30,008 nucleotides of DNA, from positions 1-30,008 of the IMG/VR virus record IMGVR_UViG_3300008448_000424; one strand, given 5' to 3'. This document shows, piece by piece, positions 20,830 through 28,413 of this stretch. How positions within the stretch are numbered: position 1 is the first letter of the stretch; the number at the start of each line of letters is the position of its first letter. This DNA is from a virus. The position numbers and the translations under genes are program-made. The notes below the pieces were generated by a model, which saw only the letters and a list, made by a program, of their open reading frames with translations, was not told the DNA's origin and ran no database searches.

Positions 20830-21346
20830 AACGAGGAAGATTACATGACCAATAAGCAGCAAATGTTCTATCTTTTTGAAGATGACATTTATGACGAGCA
20901 GCAAATGATTTACGTGCTTCTGGATCATTCATTTTTACTGAAAGAGTTGCACCAGAAGCCGCACCATGAACATCGCCAAATGTTACCTTCTTAATTCCAC
21001 CGTCTGGTTTACGAACATAGACGTAGAACTTCTTTGGACCACCTCTTCTTGGTTTACCAATTGGTGGATTTTTTTCATCTTCTTCATTTAAGGGAAGATC
21101 AAGAGGAACTTCCTGCCCCTCATATAATCCAAAAGAACCAATATCTGTTTTGATCAATTCAATATCTGAATATGAAAGATCAATCTTTTCTTCATTATAT
21201 AATTTACGAGCTTCGTTGATGGTTTCAAAAAATTGTTCTGAACCGTAACGAAATACAGATTCATTCAAAGGGATATTATTTTCTAAATGATATAGAAGAC
21301 CTTTGTGCGCAGATTCGTCAAGAAAGTATTCTTTAAAAGATTTCAT
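20783..21346 (-). CDS. Protein with capsid-targeting-like leader and conserved Cys domain
   Basis: The chosen start gives 187 residues: MKSFKEYFLDESAHKGLLYH, an acidic middle (ESVFRYGSEQFFETINEARK onward), and a C-terminal domain with FYVYVRKPDGGIKKVTFGD, DPEARKSFAARHKCHLQKDR and AAYWSCNLPRYAKALGLSGG. The C-terminal domain matches conserved modules of T4-like cyanophage proteins that I know only by motif. The leader fits the T4 capsid-targeting shape with a possible cleavage after L9-D-E11. AAGG stands before the ATG at 21346; a frame extension to 21439 overlaps the upstream gene and is rejected. Confidence 0.75.
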   Translation of the reverse strand: MKSFKEYFLDESAHKGLLYHLENNIPLNESVFRYGSEQFFETINEARKLYNEEKIDLSYSDIELIKTDIGSFGLYEGQEVPLDLPLNEEDEKNPPIGKPRRGGPKKFYVYVRKPDGGIKKVTFGDVHGAASGATLSVKMNDPEARKSFAARHKCHLQKDRTFAAYWSCNLPRYAKALGLSGGGSFYW

Positions 21347-21353
21347 TTTATTA

Positions 21354-23762
21354 TTAACCTTCTGATTTCCAACCACCACCTTTTGATTTATACCATTTAG
21401 CAGCCCAACCATTGGCATAAGCAGATGGATATACATCAAATTTACTTTTTGCTAAAGCTTTAGCTCTGGACCAAAGAGCAGGATTAGTAGGTATATTCTT
21501 TTCTTCTAGATGTTCCACTTCTTCATTCTTTGGTCTCTTTTTTGCTTTTTGCATAGCAATAGCAATAGCAGCCTGTTGTGCCCAATTTTTAGCTTCTGGA
21601 ATTTCTTCAGTCTCTTCTTTCATTTTCTGCATTATTGAACCAGCAATCTTTTTGCCACGTTCTAATGAAATATTTAATTTTTTAGAGTATTGTTTAGCTG
21701 TTCTTTCAAACCAACCCTTATCTTCCGAAATCTTACCTTTTCCGAAGTTAGAAACATTGATTGGTTCACCCTTTCGTTCAGGATTTGGATCATGTTTGCG
21801 CTTTGCTCGTACAGCAGCTGCTCTTTCACTTTTAGAGAGTTTAGCTCTCTTTTCATTTGACATACATTTTGGTTTAGCCTCACCAGGTTCCCTTGCACAA
21901 GGTCCAATCACTTCACCTTTTGAGTTCAACCTTTTCCAACCACCCTCAGGATCTGTTTTACTAAACCATTTACGAAGATCTTCTTTTACTTCCTGATCCG
22001 TTAATGATTCTTCTTTAACTGGAACTGAACCAACTTTTGAACCAAATCTTATTTTATCAACGGCTCTTTGAAGAGTATCAGAGGCTGTTCTAGTCTTAGA
22101 GGGTTTTGGTTTAACACCTCCAATAATATCAGGGCCAAGTGATCTAAGTTTGTTTACCTTACCAACCAATTCAGGAGAAATCTCTTGTAGATTTTCTTTG
22201 TTAAAATTATTATAAAAAGCTAAATCAAGATCTTCTTTTTTATCTTTCTTTTTATTCATGATCTGATCTTCAGTATCTGAATCCTCAGTATCCACCACTG
22301 ATGCATTGTTGGTATGTATACCATGATGTGCTTTTACCATCGCATTGATGATATTATTTCTAGTATCTGCATCATCTGCATTTTTATCAACATAACCTTC
22401 ACTGTCCCCATCGGGATTACCTGATACATTACCAAAACCTCTTATTCCACCTGATCCAGCAGAATTAACAGATTCGTTTTTTTCTTTATCAAGAATGGCT
22501 TGATAATCTTTACCAGCTTGCTGTAATCTAGCTTTGGCAGCCTGTGCTCTTTCTTCGCTATCCTTTAGTTTAGGTAAAGCTCTAACCATCTTTTCCCAAG
22601 GTGATAATTTCTTACCTTCATCAACAATTTTTTTTTGAATAGATTGTTGACGATATGGCTTATCAGATTCTTTTCTATCAGCATCATCTCTTGGAACAAG
22701 ATCAATTTCTTTTCTATCTTGACCAGAACGAGGAACAGCTTCTCTATACTTACCAAATCTCTTATTAAATTCAGAATCGGTTGCTTCTTTTACAGATGTA
22801 TTTGGCTTAGTAATTTTAGCAGGTGCAGGAGCAGTATTATTACCAACTACCTTGGATGATTTGGGCTCACCAGGTGTAACATGTTTAGATAGTGTCACAA
22901 CTGAATCTGATCCATCTTCTCTAAATTTAGTTTCATCATAATTAATATTTTCTTCTGCAATCACCTGATCATAAATTGATCCAATTTCCTCAACTAATGA
23001 TTCTACAATAAATGAACCAAATTCATTGTCAATATCTTCTTTGATTGATTTGATATGATTAGCAATTTCTTCTGCATGAGGGTGCAATGCTTTAGGAAGA
23101 CCTTTTTTCAAACCCTTTATATCTCCAGCTCGAGCCAATGATCTAGCTTTTGTACCTGACATACCTTCAGCACCTTCAGCATCAGGATCTCTATGACCAG
23201 CAGAAACTACTTTAATGGATTTAAAATTAAAATAACTGTGTGGGCCTTCTTTACCATTATACTTGTTAATTAAAGAATGAAATTCTTTTACCCTATCATC
23301 ACCTGCAACCATAGTAATATGCTGAACACCGCTCTTATGAAGACGGGAAAGATGATGAAGAAGAGTAGGATGCTCAGAAGAAGAACTAGAAACATTAGTG
23401 CCTTCTCCGGCAATCTTTTTAAGATACTCAACTTTCTTTTCCTTTGGAAGTGGATTTTTTGCATTGCCTTCAGTATGAGAAGCAATGATATGGGCTTCAG
23501 CACCTTGTGATTTGGCAGTATCCTCAACTTTATGAATTAATTTTTCATGACCAATTGTAGGAGGATTAAAACGGCCAAATGCAAATACAGCTTTTCTTTC
23601 TTTAGCTTCCAATACAGGATTTAAAATGATTTCATCTGGTTTATTGCCAGTAGCAGTTCTGCCTTTAGAGATGACATCCTTGACTATCTCTGTCTTACCC
23701 TTTTTTGCAGGTTTATTATCGGGTTTCAAAATATTTTGCTGAGGATCATTATATTCTGGCAT
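21354..23762 (-). CDS. Large multidomain protein: NMNAT-like plus DUF5872-type end
   Basis: An 802-residue protein. Residues about 57-230 form a nucleotidylyltransferase of the NMNAT/cytidylyltransferase fold: KAVFAFGRFNPPTIGHEKLI (57-76, HxGH-type signature TIGH) and MSGTKARSLARAG (201-213). A long charged linker follows. Then 'WKRLNSKGEVIGPCAREPGE' and 'KCMSNEKRAKLSKSERAAAV' form a Cys-containing repeat module, and the end, FDVYPSAYANGWAAKWYKSK followed by GGGWK, is DUF5872-like. NMNAT-like enzymes make NAD or related dinucleotides; here the reaction is not known. Its place between virion and leader-bearing proteins suggests a large packaged or assembly-associated protein. TTAGGAAAGC precedes the ATG. 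Confidence 0.8.
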   Translation of the reverse strand: MPEYNDPQQNILKPDNKPAKKGKTEIVKDVISKGRTATGNKPDEIILNPVLEAKERKAVFAFGRFNPPTIGHEKLIHKVEDTAKSQGAEAHIIASHTEGNAKNPLPKEKKVEYLKKIAGEGTNVSSSSSEHPTLLHHLSRLHKSGVQHITMVAGDDRVKEFHSLINKYNGKEGPHSYFNFKSIKVVSAGHRDPDAEGAEGMSGTKARSLARAGDIKGLKKGLPKALHPHAEEIANHIKSIKEDIDNEFGSFIVESLVEEIGSIYDQVIAEENINYDETKFREDGSDSVVTLSKHVTPGEPKSSKVVGNNTAPAPAKITKPNTSVKEATDSEFNKRFGKYREAVPRSGQDRKEIDLVPRDDADRKESDKPYRQQSIQKKIVDEGKKLSPWEKMVRALPKLKDSEERAQAAKARLQQAGKDYQAILDKEKNESVNSAGSGGIRGFGNVSGNPDGDSEGYVDKNADDADTRNNIINAMVKAHHGIHTNNASVVDTEDSDTEDQIMNKKKDKKEDLDLAFYNNFNKENLQEISPELVGKVNKLRSLGPDIIGGVKPKPSKTRTASDTLQRAVDKIRFGSKVGSVPVKEESLTDQEVKEDLRKWFSKTDPEGGWKRLNSKGEVIGPCAREPGEAKPKCMSNEKRAKLSKSERAAAVRAKRKHDPNPERKGEPINVSNFGKGKISEDKGWFERTAKQYSKKLNISLERGKKIAGSIMQKMKEETEEIPEAKNWAQQAAIAIAMQKAKKRPKNEEVEHLEEKNIPTNPALWSRAKALAKSKFDVYPSAYANGWAAKWYKSKGGGWKSEG

Positions 23763-23785
23763 CTGCTTTCCTAATGTTTATTTTA

Positions 23786-23793
23786 TATTTATT
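23786..23793 (-). promoter_or_regulatory. T4-type late promoter-like box AATAAATA
   Basis: ACAATAAATATAAAA on the minus strand places AATAAATA 24-31 nt before the 802-residue gene, directly downstream of the preceding virion gene. Confidence 0.5.
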
Positions 23794-23797
23794 GTTC

Positions 23798-25150
23798 TTA
23801 ATAAACTTCTCGCCATTGCATAGTAGTTGCAACATATGTAGTATTAACAGTTGAAAGATTGGTAGCAGTTACTACAAATACCTGTGAATCATTGCTATAA
23901 AAATTTTGTGCAATATAGTTCTTTTTTGCTGTGCTTGGCATATTAGGGCTTGTTGCACCAGCAGATGGTGATGCAGAAGCAGCTCTTGGATTATTAGCTG
24001 TAGCAAACCCGCCATCCATTACTTCTCCATCATCATAGTTAGTAGCAGTAATATTGTACTGTACACCACTAGAAGAATGAACGTTTACCCAAGCACCCCC
24101 GGTAATTACTGAAGTGTTTGCAAGTTTAATAACATCATATCTAACATTCTCATCTGTAGATATGATAGAAATATTACCTAATCTTGCAATCATTCTATTT
24201 GAATAACCATTGAAAGAGTCTTTCAATTTAATAGCCATAATTGGTGTAGTATTACCGCCTGCGAGTAATCTCAAACCACTATGCCAAGAAAAATCTTGCC
24301 CTGATTCTAAATAACCACCTTCAGATATTACTGTAGAACATATCTGATCCATAAAAGCATTCGCTGCTCTTGTACCTGTATTAAATATCTCACATCTTAC
24401 AGGAAGATTAGGACTGCTCATATAGACTTTATCTAGATTATTGCTATTATAGTATTCGTGTGCGGGAACAAATCTCCCATCATGAACAAATCCTGTACGA
24501 ACTCTACCAACTCCCAGCCATTGAAAGTCAATAAACACAATTTGTGTTTTAGTAATATCTAAATTAAAACCTGAAGGACCTTTTCCATCACAAGTATCTA
24601 CATTCCAATTAGCTTGTGTTACTTTTCTGCTATCGTCAGGTGATCCACTAGTATAAGTTCTAATACAGAAACTTAATGTTCCATCACCAGCTTGTTCAAA
24701 GTAAATACCGTTATTATCATCATAATACCCTGTACGTTTGGTAACGTTTGTATTTGCACCATAGAAATTAAATGTTGATTTAATAAGTTGACTCTTTCCA
24801 GGCATATAATGATGATAGAATTTAGTCTGATGAATAACACTACTGGTTGAATTGTTTGCAGTAGTAAGACGGCAGCAGGCTTGATTAGGTAAAAATGTTA
24901 CCGAACCGTTTGCCGTAGTAATATCTTCAAACGCAGGATCAATACCGTAAAGATGTTTGTAGTCACCTAATGTAAAAGCATCAGATGTTCTTAATCTACC
25001 AAATGCATCGGACTGCCCTGCTTCTAATGCTACTGGAAATCTATTATAATCATCATAAAATTGACCGTTGCTATCGGCAGTCATTACTACTTCAAATATA
25101 GTATTTCCATCAGCTAAGAATTTATTTGTGTCACGTCTATATTGTGCCAT
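23798..25150 (-). CDS. Virion structural protein, 450 aa
   Basis: A beta-rich protein starting MAQYRRDTNKFLADGNTIFE. The order 'SDAFGRLRTSDAFTLGDYKH', 'YYDDNNGIYFEQAGDG', 'GKGPSGFNLDITKTQIVFID' followed by FQWLGVGRVRTGFVHDGRF, and 'YMSSPNLPVRCEI' matches structural proteins found in many T4-like and other marine phages. The C-terminal part has Ala/Ser-rich 'AASASPSAGATSPNM'. It is probably a capsid decoration or tail/fibre component; the sequence does not decide. Eight nt separate it from the ligase-like gene upstream, so it shares that late transcript. Confidence 0.85.
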   Translation of the reverse strand: MAQYRRDTNKFLADGNTIFEVVMTADSNGQFYDDYNRFPVALEAGQSDAFGRLRTSDAFTLGDYKHLYGIDPAFEDITTANGSVTFLPNQACCRLTTANNSTSSVIHQTKFYHHYMPGKSQLIKSTFNFYGANTNVTKRTGYYDDNNGIYFEQAGDGTLSFCIRTYTSGSPDDSRKVTQANWNVDTCDGKGPSGFNLDITKTQIVFIDFQWLGVGRVRTGFVHDGRFVPAHEYYNSNNLDKVYMSSPNLPVRCEIFNTGTRAANAFMDQICSTVISEGGYLESGQDFSWHSGLRLLAGGNTTPIMAIKLKDSFNGYSNRMIARLGNISIISTDENVRYDVIKLANTSVITGGAWVNVHSSSGVQYNITATNYDDGEVMDGGFATANNPRAASASPSAGATSPNMPSTAKKNYIAQNFYSNDSQVFVVTATNLSTVNTTYVATTMQWREVY

Positions 25151-25158
25151 TACAAAAT

Positions 25159-26292
25159 TTATCCTCTACCAAATCTTGGATTATTCAATATTGCTGTTGA
25201 TATTTTTCTTGGAACTAGTTTTGCAACAGGTCTTCCACCTTTTTGAAGAACAACACCCTCACCTGCTGATTTCTTTCCATCAATAGATGTTTCCATATCA
25301 GGGTGATGAACACCCTTAAGAACATGCTCTGTTGCTTGTTCTAAATGATGATGTATATCTAAAGACTTTTGAAAATGTTCTGCATGCTTATCAACATGAG
25401 CAATCATAGCAGCATGCTGATCTCTTACTCTTTGTTGAGCAGCAGATGTCTTTAATTTAGATGCTTTCTTTTCAGCAACTGCCTTAAGATGATTCTTATA
25501 TCCTTCAACAGTAGGTAAAGAGTTGCCTCGTGTTGTGCTATTCATATAAGTTGTAAAATGAGTAACATGTTCAGGAGTCAAATGCTTTGTTGTATGACCC
25601 TTGAGAAGCTTCTCAGCGGCAGCAAGATGATGTTCTGTTGCTTTTCTGTCTTCTGCTGAATAATGTTGTGGATCTGGTTTATGCTCATGTTCAGGTACAA
25701 ATACATGTTCACTATGTCTCAAAGCACCCTTTGATAAAGCAGAAGCGGTTTTACCATGAACTTCAGTGTGAATAGCCACACCAAGTGGTGCCTTTGTTTT
25801 TGCTTTATATGTGATTCTGTTTGGTGTTGTTGAGATAGAACTACCAGACTTCTTTGTATGTGTATCAGAAGGGGTATGTAATAGATCACCTTGTACATGA
25901 TGACCTTTGTTTACAATCTCGTGACCATGTGCAAGAAGATGTTTTAAAGATTTTGCATATTCAGGTGCATGACCAAAATGTTTGTCTACTTCTTCTGGAG
26001 TTCTGGCAACTACACCTCTTGCCCATCTATGCTTATCAGATACACCAATTCCTTTTTCATCGTGAATGATATGAACAGAAGCACCACCATCAGTCTTCAA
26101 AGAAGCCTTAATTGTACTAGGCTTGCCTTGTCTATGATTATGAAATTGTTTAATCAGATCCAAACCAGTCTTTACATGTTTAGGATCAGCATAATGTAAT
26201 TCTTTAGCATGAGTAAGATGGGTTAACCCTTCTTCCTCAACAGATGAGGCAGGACGAGCAGCTTCTGTAATATAATTTAAAAATGTTTTCAT
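25159..26292 (-). CDS. His-rich ligase-fold protein with capsid-targeting-like leader
   Basis: A 377-residue protein. MKTFLNYITE|A matches the T4 leader MKTYQEFIAE|A position for position, with I8-T-E10 before A11. The rest follows the order of covalent nucleotidyltransferases (DNA/RNA ligase superfamily): K66-T-D-G69 in ASLKTDGGASVHI (motif I, nucleotide-binding Lys), HHVQGDLLHT (131-140, motif III-like), YKAKTKAPLGVAIHTEVHG, EGVVLQ (345-350, motif IV) and AKLVPRK (357-363, motif V). I recall related phage proteins grouped as DUF6267. Histidine is very abundant. A packaged ligase or nucleotide-transfer enzyme is the best reading, but ligase activity is unproven. Confidence 0.7.
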   Translation of the reverse strand: MKTFLNYITEAARPASSVEEEGLTHLTHAKELHYADPKHVKTGLDLIKQFHNHRQGKPSTIKASLKTDGGASVHIIHDEKGIGVSDKHRWARGVVARTPEEVDKHFGHAPEYAKSLKHLLAHGHEIVNKGHHVQGDLLHTPSDTHTKKSGSSISTTPNRITYKAKTKAPLGVAIHTEVHGKTASALSKGALRHSEHVFVPEHEHKPDPQHYSAEDRKATEHHLAAAEKLLKGHTTKHLTPEHVTHFTTYMNSTTRGNSLPTVEGYKNHLKAVAEKKASKLKTSAAQQRVRDQHAAMIAHVDKHAEHFQKSLDIHHHLEQATEHVLKGVHHPDMETSIDGKKSAGEGVVLQKGGRPVAKLVPRKISTAILNNPRFGRG

Positions 26293-27005
26293 CAGTAAAA
26301 CTTACTAACTTTTCTTGATGCCTCGGGGCCAACCAATACTCTGGTTTTGTTTACACCAAGGTCAGATCTCTTTTTATCAGCTCTTGCAAAAACCATCATA
26401 TGCATATCTTTAGGAACTTCACCACTCTTATAAACATGATTTGATTGTAAAATGTAATGACCTTTTTTACCATTAGGATGAGGAACCAACTTCATTGGAC
26501 CTTGATGAATCTCATGTACATTATTTTCATGATGTGATTCATCACCGTGTCCATGACCATACATTGCCTTTTGAATAAAGCTCTTATGTTCTGGATTAGA
26601 ACTATCAAGCTTCATAGCAACTGTCTCACCAGATACACCCTCTGGATGCTTATTCTTTAATACTGAGGCAAACTTTTTAACAATTAGATGATCCTTAAAT
26701 TTAGACACACCACCAAATTGTTGAAAGTCTTTTACAGAGTTACCATCTTTATGGCTAATAAATCTTTGTGATTGGCCTGCTTTATTTTTAAGAACAAAGT
26801 CTGCTTTAGGAGTTCCAGGAACCTTTTCAACACTACTTACTTTAGTAGGACCATGCTGTGTGTGAATTGTAATTTCTTCAGAACCTGATTCTTTTTTAGC
26901 TTTTTCAATTTGACCATGAAGATCAGCTAAATGACCTTCTTCCTTTTCATAAGGATTAGAACCGGGCATTCTTCTTTCTGTAAGAAAATTTAAAAATGTA
27001 AGCAT
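26292..27005 (-). CDS. Protein with capsid-targeting-like leader, unknown function
   Basis: A 237-residue protein starting MLTFLNFLTERRMPGSNPYE, with the leader shape MxTFxxFxTE (L8-T-E10). The body has 'TPKADFVLKNKAGQSQRFIS' and 'HKDGNSVKDFQQFGGVSKFK', a stretch repeatedly seen in T4-like phage proteins. A D...SHK spacing in this region is reminiscent of PD-(D/E)xK nucleases, but no full nuclease motif can be shown. It is also His-rich near residue 155 (HGHGDESHHENN). It is the first gene after the late promoter at 27031-27038 and its stop overlaps the next ATG by 1 nt. Confidence 0.7.
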   Translation of the reverse strand: MLTFLNFLTERRMPGSNPYEKEEGHLADLHGQIEKAKKESGSEEITIHTQHGPTKVSSVEKVPGTPKADFVLKNKAGQSQRFISHKDGNSVKDFQQFGGVSKFKDHLIVKKFASVLKNKHPEGVSGETVAMKLDSSNPEHKSFIQKAMYGHGHGDESHHENNVHEIHQGPMKLVPHPNGKKGHYILQSNHVYKSGEVPKDMHMMVFARADKKRSDLGVNKTRVLVGPEASRKVSKFY

Positions 27006-27030
27006 AGTGGACCCCTAGATGTTTATTTCA

Positions 27031-27038
27031 TATTTATA
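27031..27038 (-). promoter_or_regulatory. T4-type late promoter, perfect TATAAATA
   Basis: CTATAAATATGAAAT on the minus strand, 26-33 nt before the gene at 26292-27005, right after a terminator. This is the best match to the T4 late consensus in the window and can serve the block of leader-bearing and virion genes. Confidence 0.8.
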
Positions 27039-27040
27039 GA

Positions 27041-27071
27041 AATAAAAAAGAGGGCCTTTCAGCCCTCTTTT
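27041..27071 (-). terminator. Rho-independent terminator after the 71-aa gene
   Basis: AAAAGAGGGC pairs with GCCCTCTTTT (27046-27055 with 27062-27071) around a 6-nt loop, and is followed by TTTTTTATT on the minus strand, 12 nt after the stop at 27083. Confidence 0.9.
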
Positions 27072-27082
27072 GTTTGGGTCTA

Positions 27083-27298
27083 TTAAAGTCCTATCATCTT
27101 AGAACTATAGGAGAATGAACCTTTAAAGTCTTTTCGTAGCCATTCCTCAAGCAATTCAAATCGAAGAGCTGAATCTTCCTCACCAGCATTTTCAAGATCT
27201 ATTTTGGCTTTCTTACAAAATTCTACAAGAGATTTGTATGAGATTTTATCAGAATCTACCAATGCTGCCTTGTGTGACTTACCTTGGCGTTGAAACAT
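27083..27298 (-). CDS. Small hypothetical protein, 71 aa
   Basis: Starts MFQRQGKSHKAALVDSDKIS, with a helical acidic C-terminal half (FCKKAKIDLENAGEEDSALR). GGAGG lies 8 nt before the ATG at 27298; the longer frame from 27313 would start inside that ribosome site. It is a single-gene unit between a sigma-70 promoter and a strong terminator. No family is recognised, but the strong ribosome site and private promoter suggest substantial expression. Confidence 0.75.
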   Translation of the reverse strand: MFQRQGKSHKAALVDSDKISYKSLVEFCKKAKIDLENAGEEDSALRFELLEEWLRKDFKGSFSYSSKMIGL

Positions 27299-27300
27299 AA

Positions 27301-27342
27301 AAATAGCCTCCATTACTTATATTATTATAATAGAGGCTATTT
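27301..27342. repeat. Perfect 10-bp inverted repeat across a promoter
   Basis: AAATAGCCTC (27301-27310) and GAGGCTATTT (27333-27342) are perfect inverted copies 22 nt apart. On the minus strand one arm lies in the spacer of the promoter and the other covers the GGAGG ribosome site of the 71-aa gene. The upstream arm lies before the expected transcript start, so an RNA hairpin is unlikely; an operator is possible. Confidence 0.55.
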
Positions 27343-27355
27343 GATATTAAAGCAA
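27327..27355 (-). promoter_or_regulatory. Sigma-70 promoter of the 71-aa gene
   Basis: TTGCTT (27350-27355), 17-nt spacer starting TAATATCAAA, TATTAT (27327-27332). The -35/spacer start is nearly the same as in the promoter at 29585-29613. Confidence 0.65.
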
Positions 27356-27363
27356 GTGACAAA

Positions 27364-28287
27364 TTAGTTAATTTGTGACAAAATCTTCTTTACTTCACCT
27401 TTTTGAGCGTCATTTAGAGGAATATAGTCCAAATCCTCAGCATCTTTGTCTCTTGTAAAGGTAAATTCAAAAAACTTAATGGCTTGTTTTGTCACTTCTT
27501 TATCTTCATTATTCTTATACATTACCACATAGGTTGTCGCTACCATTGGCCATGTGGTCTGAAAAGCCTTAATACCAGGAGATACTCTCTTACCATCAGT
27601 GCCAATCATATCAGCAACTTTAAGATTGTTCTGCTTGGCAAATGCATACTCAACATAACCGATAGAACCGTTAGTCTGCATTACGTTAGATGCAACACCA
27701 TCATTTCCTTTACCCCCAATAGTTGTACCAGCCCATTCAATAGATGAACCTTGGCCAAAGTCTTTCTTCCAATCTGCATTTGCTTCTGAAAGATACTTCG
27801 TAAAGTTCCAGGTAGTACCTGAACCATCTGAACGACGAATCTTAATAATAGGAAGATCAGGAAGCTTTACATCTGGATTGATATCTGCAATCTCTTTATC
27901 ATTCCACTTCTTAATCTTATCCATATAGATCTTTGCAATAAGATCATTATTGAGAACTAGATTATCTACTTCTTTGAGATTAACTACAGCAACAATACCT
28001 CCAACAATAATTGGAAATTGAACCTGACCTTTCTTCTCAAGGTCTTCTGGTTTTACTGGTGCATCAGTTGCACCAAATGTTACTGTCTTTGCATCAATCT
28101 GTTTAATACCTGCACTTGAACCAATTGATTGATAGTTTACTTTAATACCTGATGATTTGTCATATTCTGTTGCCCATTTAGAGGCAATGGGAAAAAAGAA
28201 AGATGAACCTGCACCTGTGACTTCACCTGCAAAGGCTGAAGCTGCAATAAACATAGATCCGACAACGGCAAGAATGTTCTTTAACAT
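27364..28287 (-). CDS. pstS: Phosphate-binding protein PstS
   Basis: A 307-residue periplasmic phosphate-binding protein. A signal peptide (MLKN, hydrophobic core, AFA|G21) precedes EVTGAGSSFFFPIASKWATE (22-41), YQSIGSSAGIKQI, TFGATDAPVKPEDL, and RRSDGSGTTWNFTKYLSEA, the phosphate-binding loops of PstS. Host PstS hands phosphate to the PstCAB importer; the phage copy probably keeps phosphate uptake running during infection, as known for cyanophages and pelagiphages. No pstCAB genes are here. It has its own Pho-box promoter. Confidence 0.95.
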   Translation of the reverse strand: MLKNILAVVGSMFIAASAFAGEVTGAGSSFFFPIASKWATEYDKSSGIKVNYQSIGSSAGIKQIDAKTVTFGATDAPVKPEDLEKKGQVQFPIIVGGIVAVVNLKEVDNLVLNNDLIAKIYMDKIKKWNDKEIADINPDVKLPDLPIIKIRRSDGSGTTWNFTKYLSEANADWKKDFGQGSSIEWAGTTIGGKGNDGVASNVMQTNGSIGYVEYAFAKQNNLKVADMIGTDGKRVSPGIKAFQTTWPMVATTYVVMYKNNEDKEVTKQAIKFFEFTFTRDKDAEDLDYIPLNDAQKGEVKKILSQIN

Positions 28288-28305
28288 GTTAACTCCTAGG
28301 TTAAT

Positions 28306-28333
28306 AAAAAAGGACGGGATTTCTCCCGTCCTT
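28306..28333 (-). terminator. Strong terminator abutting the pstS promoter
   Basis: AAGGACGGGA pairs with TCCCGTCCTT (28310-28319 with 28324-28333) around a 4-nt loop and is followed by TTTTTT. It lies 80 nt after the outer-membrane protein stop. Confidence 0.9.
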
Positions 28334-28366
28334 ATATAGATTTCTTATATGACAGTTTGATGAAAA
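28333..28366 (-). promoter_or_regulatory. PhoB-type promoter (Pho box plus -10) of pstS
   Basis: On the minus strand, TTTTCAT (28360-28366), 4-nt linker CAAA, CTGTCAT (28349-28355), 10 nt, then TATATA (28333-28338). Two 7-bp half-sites with a 4-bp linker, 10 bp before the -10, is the classical PhoB layout; the second half-site is perfect, the first has 5 of 7 matches. Confidence 0.7.
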
Positions 28367-28413
28367 ACAAGCAATTCTGCCACATAATTTAAAAAATATT
28401 TAAAATATTTTTA

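Noticed and set aside
20840-20928. N-terminal extension of the small beta-rich protein with hydrophobic segments
   Set aside because: This part is a shifted frame of the leader-bearing gene at 20783-21346 and not a true membrane segment.
21347-21439. 31-residue N-terminal extension before MKSFKEYF
   Set aside because: It lies entirely within the preceding gene's last codons in another frame; the leader motif and ribosome site support the start at 21346.
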